Assembly: GCA_035565355.1 (NCBI GenBank)
Contig: DATMSM010000030.1
Coordinates: 1-45,322 of the forward strand
Direction of reading: 5' to 3'
DNA: 45,322 nt
Source of the DNA: Ga0074130 sp035565355
GTDB lineage: Bacteria; Pseudomonadota; Gammaproteobacteria; Burkholderiales; Rhodocyclaceae
Made by a program: the position numbers and the translations under genes. The notes beneath the pieces are model-generated. The model ran no database searches. It saw nothing but the letters and a program-made list of their open reading frames with translations, and was not told the DNA's origin. Each line of letters opens with the position of its first letter. Position 1 is the first letter of the stretch. This document shows, piece after piece, positions 26,026 through 34,639 of the stretch.

Positions 26026-26059
26026 GCGGGAAAGCAAAAATCCGGCACGGCGTGCCAAC

Positions 26060-26083
26060 AAAAAAGGTGCCTGACGACACCTT
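26060..26083 (-). terminator. Intrinsic terminator after the mucD-glutaredoxin pair
   Basis: On the minus strand AAGGTG, an 8-nt loop (TCGTCAGG) and CACCTT are followed by TTTT, giving a short stem with a U tract. It ends the rpoE-rseAB-mucD-side transcript about 60 bp after the glutaredoxin-like stop and only 35 bp before lepA. Confidence 0.7.
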
Positions 26084-26144
26084 GATTAGACTTTTTTGTG
26101 GGGTGCTCCGGGCGACCGGCCCAAAGTCGGGAATGGCCTGAATT

Positions 26145-26432
26145 CTAGCGGATTTCGGCCAGATAAGCACGCACCGCGGCAGGGTCCAGGTGATAGTGGC
26201 AGAGCCGTTTTTCCCGTCCTGTTCCGGCGTCTGCCACCAGGACCGGAACCAGCTCGTCGTACAGGGCTTCCAGCGCCGGATCGGCATCCACGTCCTTTAT
26301 CTCGACCGTGAATGCCGCCCCGCCGCCCGTTTCCTTGTCTATTTCCTCGCGCAGGGCGAGCAGCTGGGCCAACAGCTCGTGGCAGAGATGGCAGTATTCG
26401 CGCCAATACAGCGTCAACACCGGCATGACCAT
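26145..26432 (-). CDS. Glutaredoxin family protein
   Basis: This 95-residue thioredoxin-fold protein has the motif YCHLC (Cys14, Cys17), a hydrophobic strand before it (PVLTLYWRE) and DELVPVLVAD with the cis-Pro position. Such DUF836-like proteins next to mucD are common in betaproteobacteria; the partner is unknown. The ATG at 26430-26432 overlaps the mucD stop by one base (TGATG) and is taken as the start; the in-frame ATG at 26426 is an alternative. Confidence 0.88.
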   Translation of the reverse strand: MVMPVLTLYWREYCHLCHELLAQLLALREEIDKETGGGAAFTVEIKDVDADPALEALYDELVPVLVADAGTGREKRLCHYHLDPAAVRAYLAEIR

Positions 26433-27868
26433 CAGCCGGCGTCGGCGCCTTCCGGCTGCTTGCTGGTAGAAGGTTTGATGGTGACGAACAGCTGGTTCTC
26501 GCCGCGCCGCACCCAAAGTGTCACCGGATCGTTACGGCCGAAGCGTGACAGCAGTGCGTTGAACTGCTCGATCGAGCTCAGTTCGGTCTGCACGCCCTTG
26601 ATCACGACGGCACGGATCAGGTCGCCGCGTCGCAGATCGGTGCGGGTGGCACCATTGCGTACCTCTTCCACAAGCAGGCCGCCGCTGATGCCCAGCGCAC
26701 GCCGCTGTTCGGGGGCCAACTCGCGCAGGACCAGGCCCAGGCGGTTGGCGGTGGCCTCGGGCCGCCCCTGCCGCTTGGACGCACTGGCGGCCAGCTTTTC
26801 ATCGACCTCCATCTCGCCGACGACCATGCTCAGCTCCCTGACCGAACCGGCGCGCCAGACCTGGACCGGCACCCGGCTGCCCGGCTTGCTGAGGCCGACG
26901 ATGCGCGGCAGGTCGGAAGCCTGCACTATCAGCCGGCTGTCAAAACGCTGGATTACGTCGCCGGGCAGAATGCCGGCCTTCTCCGCCGGACCGCCCTTCT
27001 CCACGGTGTTGATCAAGGCGCCAGAGGGCTTGCTCAGGCCGAAGGACTCGGCCAGTTCCTTGCTCATGTCCTGGATGGATACGCCCATGCGGCCACGGCT
27101 CACCTTGCCGTGCAGCTTGAGCTGCTGCTGAATGTCGAAGGCAAGGTCGATGGGAATCGAGAACGCCAGCCCCATATAGCCACCGGAACGCGAGTAGATC
27201 TGCGAATTGATGCCGACCACCTCGCCCTTCATATTGAACAGCGGCCCGCCCGAATTGCCTGGGTTGATGGCCACGTCGGTCTGGATGAAAGGGACATAGT
27301 TTTCATCCGGCAGGGAGCGCCCCTTGGCGCTGACGATGCCAGCCGTCACGGTCTGCTCCAGACCGAAGGGCGAGCCAATCGCGAACACCCATTCGCCGAC
27401 GCGCAACTTGCCCGGATCGCCGATCCGTACGGTAGGCAAGCCACTCGCATCGATCTTGAGCAGCGCCACATCGGTGAGGCGGTCGGCGCCTACCACCTTG
27501 GCCTTGAATTCACGCTTGTCATTGAGCTTGACCATCACCTCATCGGCCGAGTCGATGACATGCGCATTGGTCAGGACGTAGCCATCGGTGCTGACGATGA
27601 AGCCGGAACCCAGCGAGCGGCTCTGATATTCACGCGGCATGCCGGGCACGCCCGGGTGGCGCGGGAAGAAGCGCTTGAATATCTCGAAAGCGGGATCGTC
27701 CGGATCAAAAGGCAAGGCGCCCGCATTGGTCTTGACGACCTGGGTCGTGCTGACATTGACCACGGCTTCGCCCTGCTTTTCAGCCAGGTCGGCAAAGTCG
27801 GGAAGGTTCTGCGCCATGCCCCATTGCATGGCGGTAGTGAGGAAAAGGCCGAGTGCCAGTTTCTTCAT
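26432..27868 (-). CDS. mucD: Periplasmic serine endoprotease DegQ/MucD
   Basis: This 478-residue HtrA-family protease has a signal peptide (MKKLALGLFLTTAMQWGMAQ) and a protease domain with His103 (TNAHVID), Asp133 (TDVALLKI) and Ser206 (NPGNSGGPL). Two PDZ domains follow (from about 265 and about 375). It degrades misfolded envelope proteins and is a regular member of the sigma-E regulon. GGAG 8 nt before the ATG at 27868 supports this start over the TTG at 27874. Gene context (rpoE, rseA, rseB) fits the MucD name better than DegP. Confidence 0.94.
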   Translation of the reverse strand: MKKLALGLFLTTAMQWGMAQNLPDFADLAEKQGEAVVNVSTTQVVKTNAGALPFDPDDPAFEIFKRFFPRHPGVPGMPREYQSRSLGSGFIVSTDGYVLTNAHVIDSADEVMVKLNDKREFKAKVVGADRLTDVALLKIDASGLPTVRIGDPGKLRVGEWVFAIGSPFGLEQTVTAGIVSAKGRSLPDENYVPFIQTDVAINPGNSGGPLFNMKGEVVGINSQIYSRSGGYMGLAFSIPIDLAFDIQQQLKLHGKVSRGRMGVSIQDMSKELAESFGLSKPSGALINTVEKGGPAEKAGILPGDVIQRFDSRLIVQASDLPRIVGLSKPGSRVPVQVWRAGSVRELSMVVGEMEVDEKLAASASKRQGRPEATANRLGLVLRELAPEQRRALGISGGLLVEEVRNGATRTDLRRGDLIRAVVIKGVQTELSSIEQFNALLSRFGRNDPVTLWVRRGENQLFVTIKPSTSKQPEGADAG

Positions 27869-28001
27869 GAGCAAGTCTCCGTATGCATGATAGCCGGGAA
27901 TCTGCCGCTGCGGCTCCAGGAGGATGCGTCGTCAGGACTCCTCGGCGTCGGTGAGCAGTATGCAGCAGCCTCGTGCATTCGTGGCACGCGCTTACCAGTT
28001 G

Positions 28002-28979
28002 TTACTGCTTGCGCCTGAGCTCTACGCCCTCGGCCAGGCGCAGCACGGCGGCAGCCGGCACATCACCCATGACCAGGACCTGATAAGCACCGACGATGCG
28101 GCGATAGGCATTGATCGAACCCATGTTCACGACCTGCTTGTCGGACTTGTTGCCGGCATTCGGCTCAATGAAGACCGAAATCGCCGACAGGCCGTCGGAG
28201 AAAACAAAGTGCAGGCTTTCCGGCGCATTCAGCTTGACCTGCCGGCGCATGCCGGCGGTGCGCTTGAAGCCCGGCAGGACATTGCGGAACACCCAGCTGC
28301 CCTCGTCGACGCGGCCGCTGTCGCGGGCGGCGACATGATGCACATGCCAATCTTCGGCAGTCTTCAGCTTGACGCGGATGCGTGCGTGATCGGGTGCGAT
28401 GCCCAGCTTGAGCTCGGTGAAGGCGAAGCTCTCCAGTAACTCATGACGGCCATCGCTCACGGTGGCCTTGAGCAACATGCCACTGCTCTTGTCTATCCAG
28501 AACTGATGTCCGTAACGATATCCGTCGCGCGGCTCCAGAATGATGGACTGGGTTTCAAAGCCCGCCACGCGCGCCGGCTGGCCGCTGGCGATGCTGTAAT
28601 TCTCTTCGAGGTTGTGCAGGGACACCGGGAGTATGGCCGGGAAACTGCCGCGTTCGGCCCGCTTCTCGATAAAGACAGTGCGCGACTCCGGCAGGTAGCA
28701 GGTTACCTCCTCGCCTTCGCGCACCACCTCGCGCGGGCTGCCATCCAGCACCTCCAGGTGCTCGTACTCCTTGCCGCCATCGAGAAAGTGAGTGATGCGC
28801 GAAGTCTCCGCGACACTGCCGTGACGATAGACGAAAACGCCGCTGTAATTGAGGCGCGAGGTCGCCTGCATCGCCTTGTGCAATAGCAGAACGCCCTCAT
28901 TTTCACGCGCCAGCGCCGCACCGCCGCAGGCGAGTTGCAAGGCCGTCAACGCGGCCACACAGACAAGCTGAACCCGCAT
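28002..28979 (-). CDS. rseB: Sigma-E regulatory protein RseB/MucB
   Basis: This 325-residue periplasmic protein has a signal peptide (MRVQLVCVAALTALQLACGG...ALA) and the MucB/RseB fold (LNYSGVFVYRHGSVAETSRI; RDGYRYGHQFWIDKSSGMLLKATV). RseB protects RseA from cleavage until it senses mislocalised lipid or polysaccharide components. It starts overlapping the rseA stop (TAATG). Confidence 0.93.
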   Translation of the reverse strand: MRVQLVCVAALTALQLACGGAALARENEGVLLLHKAMQATSRLNYSGVFVYRHGSVAETSRITHFLDGGKEYEHLEVLDGSPREVVREGEEVTCYLPESRTVFIEKRAERGSFPAILPVSLHNLEENYSIASGQPARVAGFETQSIILEPRDGYRYGHQFWIDKSSGMLLKATVSDGRHELLESFAFTELKLGIAPDHARIRVKLKTAEDWHVHHVAARDSGRVDEGSWVFRNVLPGFKRTAGMRRQVKLNAPESLHFVFSDGLSAISVFIEPNAGNKSDKQVVNMGSINAYRRIVGAYQVLVMGDVPAAAVLRLAEGVELRRKQ

Positions 28980-29470
28980 TAGTGTCCGCCCGTGCCCATG
29001 GAAACTGTCTTGATGTAGTGGGCCGCGCCCTGCGCACTCGGTGCATGCGTCTGATGCGCTACCAGATAGGCCTGCAAACTCGCACCCGTCAGTTGGGTCG
29101 GCACCTGTGCCTCCACCGGCACGCTGGCGATCTCCGCCACAGCGCCCGGGCGGCCCGACCAGGCCAGGGCTGCCACCAGGCTGATACCAGCCACCGAGGC
29201 AGCCATCGCCAGCGTGCGCGAAAATAGCGAAGCGGACGCCTGACTGCGCAGCGGCGGCGCCAGCACCACTGGCTCGTTGATGAGTGCCTCCATCACGCGT
29301 GCCGTCATGTCGCTCTGCAAGTCCGCAGAGCCGCGCAAGGCATCGCCGATCAAGTGGTACTCATTCCAGTGCTGGCGATAGTCCTCGCTATTGCGGAGTC
29401 GCGCAAATGCAGCCGCTGTCTCGATCTCGTCGAGCTCGCCGTCCATCAGAGCCGAAAGTTTCTCAGTCAT
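28979..29470 (-). CDS. rseA: Anti-sigma-E factor RseA
   Basis: This 163-residue single-pass membrane protein has a cytoplasmic anti-sigma domain (MTEKLSALMDGELDEIETAAAF ... WNEYHLIGDALRG). One transmembrane helix (about 86-106) and a short periplasmic tail follow. It holds RpoE inactive at the membrane and is cut by site proteases upon envelope stress. It begins 3 bp after the rpoE stop. Confidence 0.93.
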   Translation of the reverse strand: MTEKLSALMDGELDEIETAAAFARLRNSEDYRQHWNEYHLIGDALRGSADLQSDMTARVMEALINEPVVLAPPLRSQASASLFSRTLAMAASVAGISLVAALAWSGRPGAVAEIASVPVEAQVPTQLTGASLQAYLVAHQTHAPSAQGAAHYIKTVSMGTGGH

Positions 29471-29473
29471 ACA

Positions 29474-30073
29474 TCACCACCGTTTATCAGGCGCCGTGTC
29501 AAGCAAGGGCCGCAGTTTCTGTGCAATTGCCTCACGAGCCCGGAAGATGCGCGAACGCACCGTGCCGATGGGGCAATCCATGATCTGCGCGATTTCCTCG
29601 TAACTCAGGCCTTCGATCTCGCGCAGCATGATCGCCGACCTCAAATCCTCGGGCAGCGCGTCCATGGCGCTGTTCACCGTTTCCCCGATCTGCTTCGACA
29701 TCAGGACACGCTCGGGCGTGTCGGTGTCGCGCAGCAAATCGGCCTCGTCAAAACCTTCGGCCTCTTCATTGTCGAAGCCCGTCGAGGTCGGCGCACGCCG
29801 ACCCTGGGTCGCCAGCCAATTCTTGGCCGTATTCACACCGATGCGGTACAGCCACGTATAGAACGCACTGTCGCCGCGGAAGTTCGGCAAAGCCCGGTAG
29901 GCTTTGATGAATGCTTCCTGCGCCACATCTTCGACTTCAGCTGGGTCTCGAATCAGACGGCCGATCAGACGTATCAGCTTGCGCTGATACTTGGCGACGA
30001 GCAGGCCAAATGCCTGTTTGTCGCCACGCTGAACGCGCTCAACGAGCAGCTGATCCGCTTCACGGTCTCCCAT
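29474..30073 (-). CDS. rpoE: ECF sigma factor RpoE (AlgU)
   Basis: This 199-residue sigma factor has region 2 (DVAQEAFIKAYRALPNFRGDSAF, YTWLYRIGVNTAKN) and region 4 (GLSYEEIAQIMDCPIGTVRSRIFRARE). It directs envelope-stress transcription. The ATG at 30073 (MGDREADQLLVERV) matches family length; the frame from 30172 extends into the promoter. A sigma-E-like promoter at 30171-30198 suggests autoregulation. Confidence 0.95.
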   Translation of the reverse strand: MGDREADQLLVERVQRGDKQAFGLLVAKYQRKLIRLIGRLIRDPAEVEDVAQEAFIKAYRALPNFRGDSAFYTWLYRIGVNTAKNWLATQGRRAPTSTGFDNEEAEGFDEADLLRDTDTPERVLMSKQIGETVNSAMDALPEDLRSAIMLREIEGLSYEEIAQIMDCPIGTVRSRIFRAREAIAQKLRPLLDTAPDKRW

Positions 30074-30170
30074 GGGCCTGTGCTTTTTTTGTATCGTTAT
30101 TCGAGACGTCGAGTATACCCGACCAGCCAGGCCTCTTCCGAGTGCTTCGTCGCAGATATGTTCTGCAGAC

Positions 30171-30198
30171 ACAGACTTGCTTGCACCAAATTAGTTCA
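30171..30198 (-). promoter_or_regulatory. Sigma-E-type autoregulatory promoter of rpoE
   Basis: On the minus strand TGAACTA (30198-30192), 15 bp, then GTCTGT (30176-30171) fits the sigma-E consensus GGAACTT-N15-GTCTAA at the most conserved positions (GAACT and GTCT). Transcription would start near 30165, about 90 nt before rpoE. A secondary TATACT -10-like box lies near 30111-30116 without a good -35. Confidence 0.55.
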
Positions 30199-30260
30199 TT
30201 CAGCGTGGTATATTTTCCGGTCATTTGTGTTGGCCACGTCGCCTCCGGCGGCTTCTCGTC

Positions 30261-31853
30261 ATGCCCCATTTTGATGTCCTGATCATCGGCAGCGGCCTCG
30301 CTGGCCAGTCCCTGGCCCTGCGGCTGGCTGAAAACCGTCGCGTCGCCCTGGTCAGCAAGCGTACCCTGGCCGACTCCGCTTCCGCCTGGGCGCAAGGCGG
30401 CATTGCCGCCGTGCTCGACCCCCACGACACGATTCAGTCTCATGTCGATGACACCCTGATCGCCGGCGCCGGTCTCTGCGACGCCGATGCCACGCGCTTC
30501 GTGGTCGAGAACAGCAAGGCGGCGATCCAATGGCTGATCGAACTCGGCGTTCCTTTCACCCCCGACAATGAAACCGACCTTGGGTTTCACTTGACCCGCG
30601 AGGGCGGCCACAGCCAGCGTCGCATCATCCATGCCGCCGACGCCACCGGCGCCGCGGTCCAGGCCACCCTGATCGACAAGGTGCGCCAGCACCCCAACAT
30701 CACCGTCTTCGAAAAACACATCGCCGTCGACCTTATCAATCGCGCTCATATTAACGGCGGCGGCGGCCAGCGCTGCCTCGGCGCCTATGTACTCGATATC
30801 GAGCAGGACGAAGTCGTGACCCTGGGGGCGACCCATACCGTGCTGTCCACGGGCGGTGCCGGCAAGGTCTATCTCTACACCTCCAACCCGGACACGGCCA
30901 CCGGCGACGGCATCGCCATGGCCTGGCGCGCCGGCTGCCGCGTGGCCAATATGGAGTTCATTCAGTTCCACCCGACCTGCCTCTACCACCCGCATGCCAA
31001 GTCTTTCCTGATTACCGAGGCCATGCGCGGCGAAGGCGGCATCCTGCGCCTGCCGCCCGCGTTCGGCGGTCATCGCTTCATGCCGGACCACGATGAGCGC
31101 GCCGAGCTCGCACCACGCGACGTCGTCGCCCGCGCCATCGACTTCGAAATGAAGAAGCGCGGCCTCGACTGCGTTTTCCTCGACATGACCCACAAGTCCG
31201 AGGACTTCCTCAAGGAACACTTCCCCAACATCCACGCACGCTGCCTAGAACTTGGCATCAATATCGCCACCCAGCCGATTCCGGTCGTACCGGCCGCCCA
31301 TTACACCTGTGGCGGCGTCGTCACCGACCTGTCCGGTCGTACCGACCTGCCCGGCCTCTATGCCGTCGGCGAAACCTCCTATACCGGCCTGCATGGCGCC
31401 AATCGCCTGGCCAGCAATTCGCTGCTCGAATGCCTGGTATTCAGCGCTGCCGCGGCCGACGATATCCTGTCACATCAGCCCGACGCTGCCGCCGTGTTGC
31501 CGGAATGGGATGAGAGCCGAGTCACCGATGCCGACGAAGCCATTGTCATTTCGCACAACTGGGACGAACTGCGTCGCTTTATGTGGGACTACGTTGGCAT
31601 CGTGCGCACCAATAAGCGTCTGGAGCGCGCCCAGCACCGCATCCGTCTGCTGGAGAAGGAGATTGACGAGTATTACGCCAACTTCCGCATCTCCAATGAC
31701 CTGATCGAGCTGCGCAACCTGGTACTGACGGCGCATCTCATCATCCGCAGCGCCCTGCGTCGCCATGAAAGCCGCGGCCTGCACTACAGCCTGGACTTTC
31801 CGGACACCCTGCCGCGCGCCATGGAAACGGTGATACCGCCGCGCCGCAATTAG
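30261..31853 (+). CDS. nadB: L-aspartate oxidase NadB
   Basis: This 530-residue FAD enzyme oxidises L-aspartate to iminoaspartate, the first step of NAD synthesis. It has the FAD dinucleotide motif GSGLAG (11-16), SASAWAQGGIAA, the catalytic region HTREGGHSQRRI in form FHLTREGGHSQRR, FIQFHPT, PAAHYTCGGV and GANRLASNSLLE. The ATG at 30261 is canonical; the frame from 30225 adds a non-homologous Arg-rich start. It is divergent from rpoE, sharing a roughly 190-bp promoter region, and overlaps ygfX at its 3' end. Confidence 0.96.
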   Translation: MPHFDVLIIGSGLAGQSLALRLAENRRVALVSKRTLADSASAWAQGGIAAVLDPHDTIQSHVDDTLIAGAGLCDADATRFVVENSKAAIQWLIELGVPFTPDNETDLGFHLTREGGHSQRRIIHAADATGAAVQATLIDKVRQHPNITVFEKHIAVDLINRAHINGGGGQRCLGAYVLDIEQDEVVTLGATHTVLSTGGAGKVYLYTSNPDTATGDGIAMAWRAGCRVANMEFIQFHPTCLYHPHAKSFLITEAMRGEGGILRLPPAFGGHRFMPDHDERAELAPRDVVARAIDFEMKKRGLDCVFLDMTHKSEDFLKEHFPNIHARCLELGINIATQPIPVVPAAHYTCGGVVTDLSGRTDLPGLYAVGETSYTGLHGANRLASNSLLECLVFSAAAADDILSHQPDAAAVLPEWDESRVTDADEAIVISHNWDELRRFMWDYVGIVRTNKRLERAQHRIRLLEKEIDEYYANFRISNDLIELRNLVLTAHLIIRSALRRHESRGLHYSLDFPDTLPRAMETVIPPRRN

Positions 31854-32275
31854 TCTTCGGCAGCACCGCTGCGCCAGCGCAGCCATAAACGCAACTGGCG
31901 GTGAGCATCCGCGCCCGCCAGCCCGTCCGGAAACAAAACCCAGGCCCGCCTTCCGCCCTGCTCCATTTCCAGGTGCAGGACGACCAGCCAGGGCCAGACC
32001 ACGCTGTCCTGGCTTACATGCGCCGGCACGGCCTCTGTGTCATCCTGCAGCAGCTCCACACATCCATCGGCACGCAGCAACAGCACCGGCAATCGTCGCG
32101 AAGCCGCTTGCCCGAGGCGCAACAGCAACACGCCCAGCAGCAGCAAAATGCCTGCGCGTAACACACCGGACCAGGGCAAAAAGCAAACGGCCACACCCGC
32201 AAGGATGTGGCCGCCGGCCATAAATACAAGGTAAGTCGGTGACGCTTTCAGTTGCAGCCTGAGCGGCAACTGCAT
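31850..32275 (-). CDS. YgfX-like small membrane protein
   Basis: This 141-residue protein has two N-terminal helices (about 15-33 and 38-56, FMAGGHILAGVAVCFLPW and AGILLLLGVLLLRLG) and a C-terminal beta-rich domain with WPWLVVLHLEMEQGGRRAWVLFPDGL. This is like the YgfX/CptA family, described elsewhere as a toxin-like partner of SdhE. No sdhE gene is adjacent, so that role is not claimed. It lies 10 bp after fabF and overlaps nadB by 4 bp tail-to-tail. Confidence 0.75.
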   Translation of the reverse strand: MQLPLRLQLKASPTYLVFMAGGHILAGVAVCFLPWSGVLRAGILLLLGVLLLRLGQAASRRLPVLLLRADGCVELLQDDTEAVPAHVSQDSVVWPWLVVLHLEMEQGGRRAWVLFPDGLAGADAHRQLRLWLRWRSGAAED

Positions 32276-32285
32276 CGCACCCGCC

Positions 32286-33518
32286 TCAGATGCGCTTGAA
32301 GGCGAGGGTGCCGTTGGTGCCACCGAAGCCGAAGTTGTTCTTCAGCGCATATTCGATCTTCATCTCGCGCGCCGTGTTGGCGCAGTAGTCGAGATCGCAC
32401 TCCGGATCCTGCTCGAAGATATTGATCGTCGGCGGCGAAATCTGATGATGGATAGCCAGCACCGTGAAAGCCGATTCCAGACCACCAGCGCCACCCAGCA
32501 GGTGGCCGGTCATGGACTTGGTCGAATTCACGACCAGGCCCTTTGCCGCCGCACCAAAGGCCAGCTTGATGGCTTCGGTTTCGTTCTTGTCGCCCAGCGG
32601 CGTGGAAGTGCCGTGTGCGTTGAGATACTGAATCTGGTCCGGATTGATGCCGGCATTGGCCAGCGCAGCCAGCATGGAACGCTTGGGACCATCGGTATCC
32701 GGCGCGGTCATGTGATAAGCATCGCCGCTCATGCCAAAACCTGCCAGCTCCGCGTAAATCTTGGCGCCGCGCTTCTTGGCATGTTCGTACTCTTCCAGCA
32801 CCAGCACGCCGGCGCCCTCGCCCATGACGAAACCATCGCGACCGGTGTCCCATGGACGGCTGGCCGTAGTCGGATCGTCATTGCGCGTGGACAAGGCCTT
32901 GGCGGAAGAGAAACCACCAATCGCCAGCGGCGTCACCGTCGATTCGGCACCGCCACAGACCATCATGTCGGCATCGCCGTACTCGATCATGCGGGCGGAC
33001 AGGCCGATGGCATGCAGACCCGTCGTGCAGGCCGTCACCACCGAAATGTTCGGGCCCTTGAGGCCGTGCATGATGGAGAGGTTGCCGGAGATCATGTTGA
33101 TGATCGTGCCGGGAATGAAGAACGGCGAAATCTTGCGAGGACCACCGGCCACGTAATCGACCTGGGTCTCCTCAATCATCGGCAGACCGCCGATGCCGGA
33201 GCCGATATTGACGCCAATGCGGTGTGCATTGGCTTCGTTCACTTCAATCCCGGAATCCTTGATTGCCTGAATACCAGCAGCCAGGCCGAAATGGATAAAG
33301 GTATCCATACGGCGCGCTTCCTTTGGTGAAAGGTACTGGCCAATATCGAAATCCTTCACTTCGCCGGCGATCTGCGAAGCGAAAGCGGATGCATCGAAGC
33401 GGGTAATCCGACCAATGCCGCTCTTGCCGGCAATGATGTTGTTCCAGGCTTCCGTAACGGTGTTGCCGACCGGCGAGATGATACCCAAGCCGGTCACGAC
33501 GACTCTGCGACGTGACAA
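32286..33518 (-). CDS. fabF: 3-oxoacyl-[ACP] synthase II FabF
   Basis: This 410-residue condensing enzyme has active-site Cys164 in VVTACTTGLHA, His in NAHGTSTPLGD and His in STKSMTGHLLGGAGG, plus the ending NNFGFGGTNGTLAFKR. It elongates acyl-ACP with malonyl-ACP and controls unsaturated chain length. It is the last of the fab genes, following acpP by 32 bp. Confidence 0.97.
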   Translation of the reverse strand: MSRRRVVVTGLGIISPVGNTVTEAWNNIIAGKSGIGRITRFDASAFASQIAGEVKDFDIGQYLSPKEARRMDTFIHFGLAAGIQAIKDSGIEVNEANAHRIGVNIGSGIGGLPMIEETQVDYVAGGPRKISPFFIPGTIINMISGNLSIMHGLKGPNISVVTACTTGLHAIGLSARMIEYGDADMMVCGGAESTVTPLAIGGFSSAKALSTRNDDPTTASRPWDTGRDGFVMGEGAGVLVLEEYEHAKKRGAKIYAELAGFGMSGDAYHMTAPDTDGPKRSMLAALANAGINPDQIQYLNAHGTSTPLGDKNETEAIKLAFGAAAKGLVVNSTKSMTGHLLGGAGGLESAFTVLAIHHQISPPTINIFEQDPECDLDYCANTAREMKIEYALKNNFGFGGTNGTLAFKRI

Positions 33519-33550
33519 GGTCTACTCCAGGGAAATTACTGAACTACGAA

Positions 33551-33787
33551 TTACTTCAGGTTCTTGGTGATGTAGTCGATCGCTTGCTGAACGCTAGTGA
33601 TCTTCTCGGCTTCTTCATCGGGAATCTCGCATTCGAATTCCTCTTCCAGAGCCATCACGAGCTCAACGGTGTCCAGCGAATCAGCGCCCAGATCGTCAAC
33701 GAACGAGGAATCGTTCTTGATGTCGGCTTCGTTCACGCCGAGTTGTTCAGCAACGATCTTCTTGACGCGTTGTTCGAGGTTGTCCAT
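33551..33787 (-). CDS. acpP: Acyl carrier protein
   Basis: This 78-residue acidic helical carrier has the phosphopantetheine site Ser37 in DDLGADSLDTVELVMALEE. It carries growing acyl chains for all Fab enzymes here and is activated by AcpS (19514-19894). A strong GGAAGGAG precedes the ATG, and a -10-like TAGAAT lies near 33831-33836 on the minus strand, suggesting extra transcription from its own promoter, as expected for such an abundant protein. Confidence 0.98.
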   Translation of the reverse strand: MDNLEQRVKKIVAEQLGVNEADIKNDSSFVDDLGADSLDTVELVMALEEEFECEIPDEEAEKITSVQQAIDYITKNLK

Positions 33788-33867
33788 CTATAACTCCTTC
33801 CCTAAACGGGGTGTGTTAAAAAACTTTTCTATTCTATCAGAAACGATTTGTTTGACTGCCGGTACAA

Positions 33868-33892
33868 GCCTGTCCGCAAACGCGGATCAGGC
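33868..33892 (-). terminator. Hairpin at the fabG stop codon, possible attenuator
   Basis: GCCTG-A-TCCGC / GCGGA-CAGGC on the minus strand forms a 10-bp stem with a single bulged A and loop GTTT, overlapping the fabG stop (33887-33889). No U tract follows, so it may act as a partial terminator or mRNA 3' stabiliser rather than a full stop. It sits between fabG and the highly expressed acpP. Confidence 0.4.
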
Positions 33893-34633
33893 CATGTACA
33901 TGCCGCCATTTACATTGATCGTTTCACCAGTAATGTAGGAGGCGCCCGGACCGGCGAGGAAGGCCACGGTTGCGGCGATCTCCTGTGCTGCACCGAGGCG
34001 GCCCAGCGGAATCTTCTGCTGCAGCACTTCCTTCTGCGCATCGGCGAGGCCGCGCGTCATGTCGGTATCGATGAAGCCCGGCGCCACGCAGTTTACGGTC
34101 ACGCCGCGGCTGCCCAGTTCCTGTGCAAGTGCGCGCGTCATGCCGGCCACACCGGCCTTGGCGGCCGCGTAGTTGGCCTGGCCCGGATTGCCGGCCTCAC
34201 CCACCACCGAAGTGATGTTGATGATGCGACCGCTGCGCGCCTTCATCATGCCGCGCATGAGCAGCTTGCTCATGCGGAACACAGCCTTGAGGTTGGTGTC
34301 GATGACATCGTCCCACTCCTCGTCCTTCATGCGCATGGCGAGGTTGTCGCGGGTAATGCCGGCATTGTTAACCAGAATGCCGATGGCCCCAAACTTCTTT
34401 TCGGCTTCGGCCACAAAGGCTTCCGCAGCAGCCGCGTCAGTGACGTTGAGCACCGCGCCCCAACCCTTGACCCCGGCCTCATCCAGCCCCTTCTGAATGT
34501 CGGCGGCGCCGGCTTCAGAGGTGGCGGTACCGATCACGGTTGCGCCTTGCGCGCCGAGTTCAAGGGCGATGGCACGGCCGATGCCGCGCGAAGCGCCGGT
34601 GACCAGTGCAATTTGTCCAGACAGATTTGCCAT
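33887..34633 (-). CDS. fabG: 3-oxoacyl-[ACP] reductase FabG
   Basis: This 248-residue short-chain dehydrogenase has the cofactor motif GASRGIG (13-19), NNAG (89-92), catalytic Ser142, Tyr155 and Lys159 (YAAAK), and the C-terminal ITGETINVNGGMYM. It reduces 3-ketoacyl-ACP with NADPH. It is 6 bp from fabD. Confidence 0.97.
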   Translation of the reverse strand: MANLSGQIALVTGASRGIGRAIALELGAQGATVIGTATSEAGAADIQKGLDEAGVKGWGAVLNVTDAAAAEAFVAEAEKKFGAIGILVNNAGITRDNLAMRMKDEEWDDVIDTNLKAVFRMSKLLMRGMMKARSGRIINITSVVGEAGNPGQANYAAAKAGVAGMTRALAQELGSRGVTVNCVAPGFIDTDMTRGLADAQKEVLQQKIPLGRLGAAQEIAATVAFLAGPGASYITGETINVNGGMYMA

Positions 34634-34639
34634 AGTGCT

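Noticed and set aside
29995..30260. Sigma-70 promoter for nadB using TATATT at 30209-30214
   Set aside because: No -35 element at 16-18 bp; TTGCAC is 22 bp away, so it was not listed as a feature.
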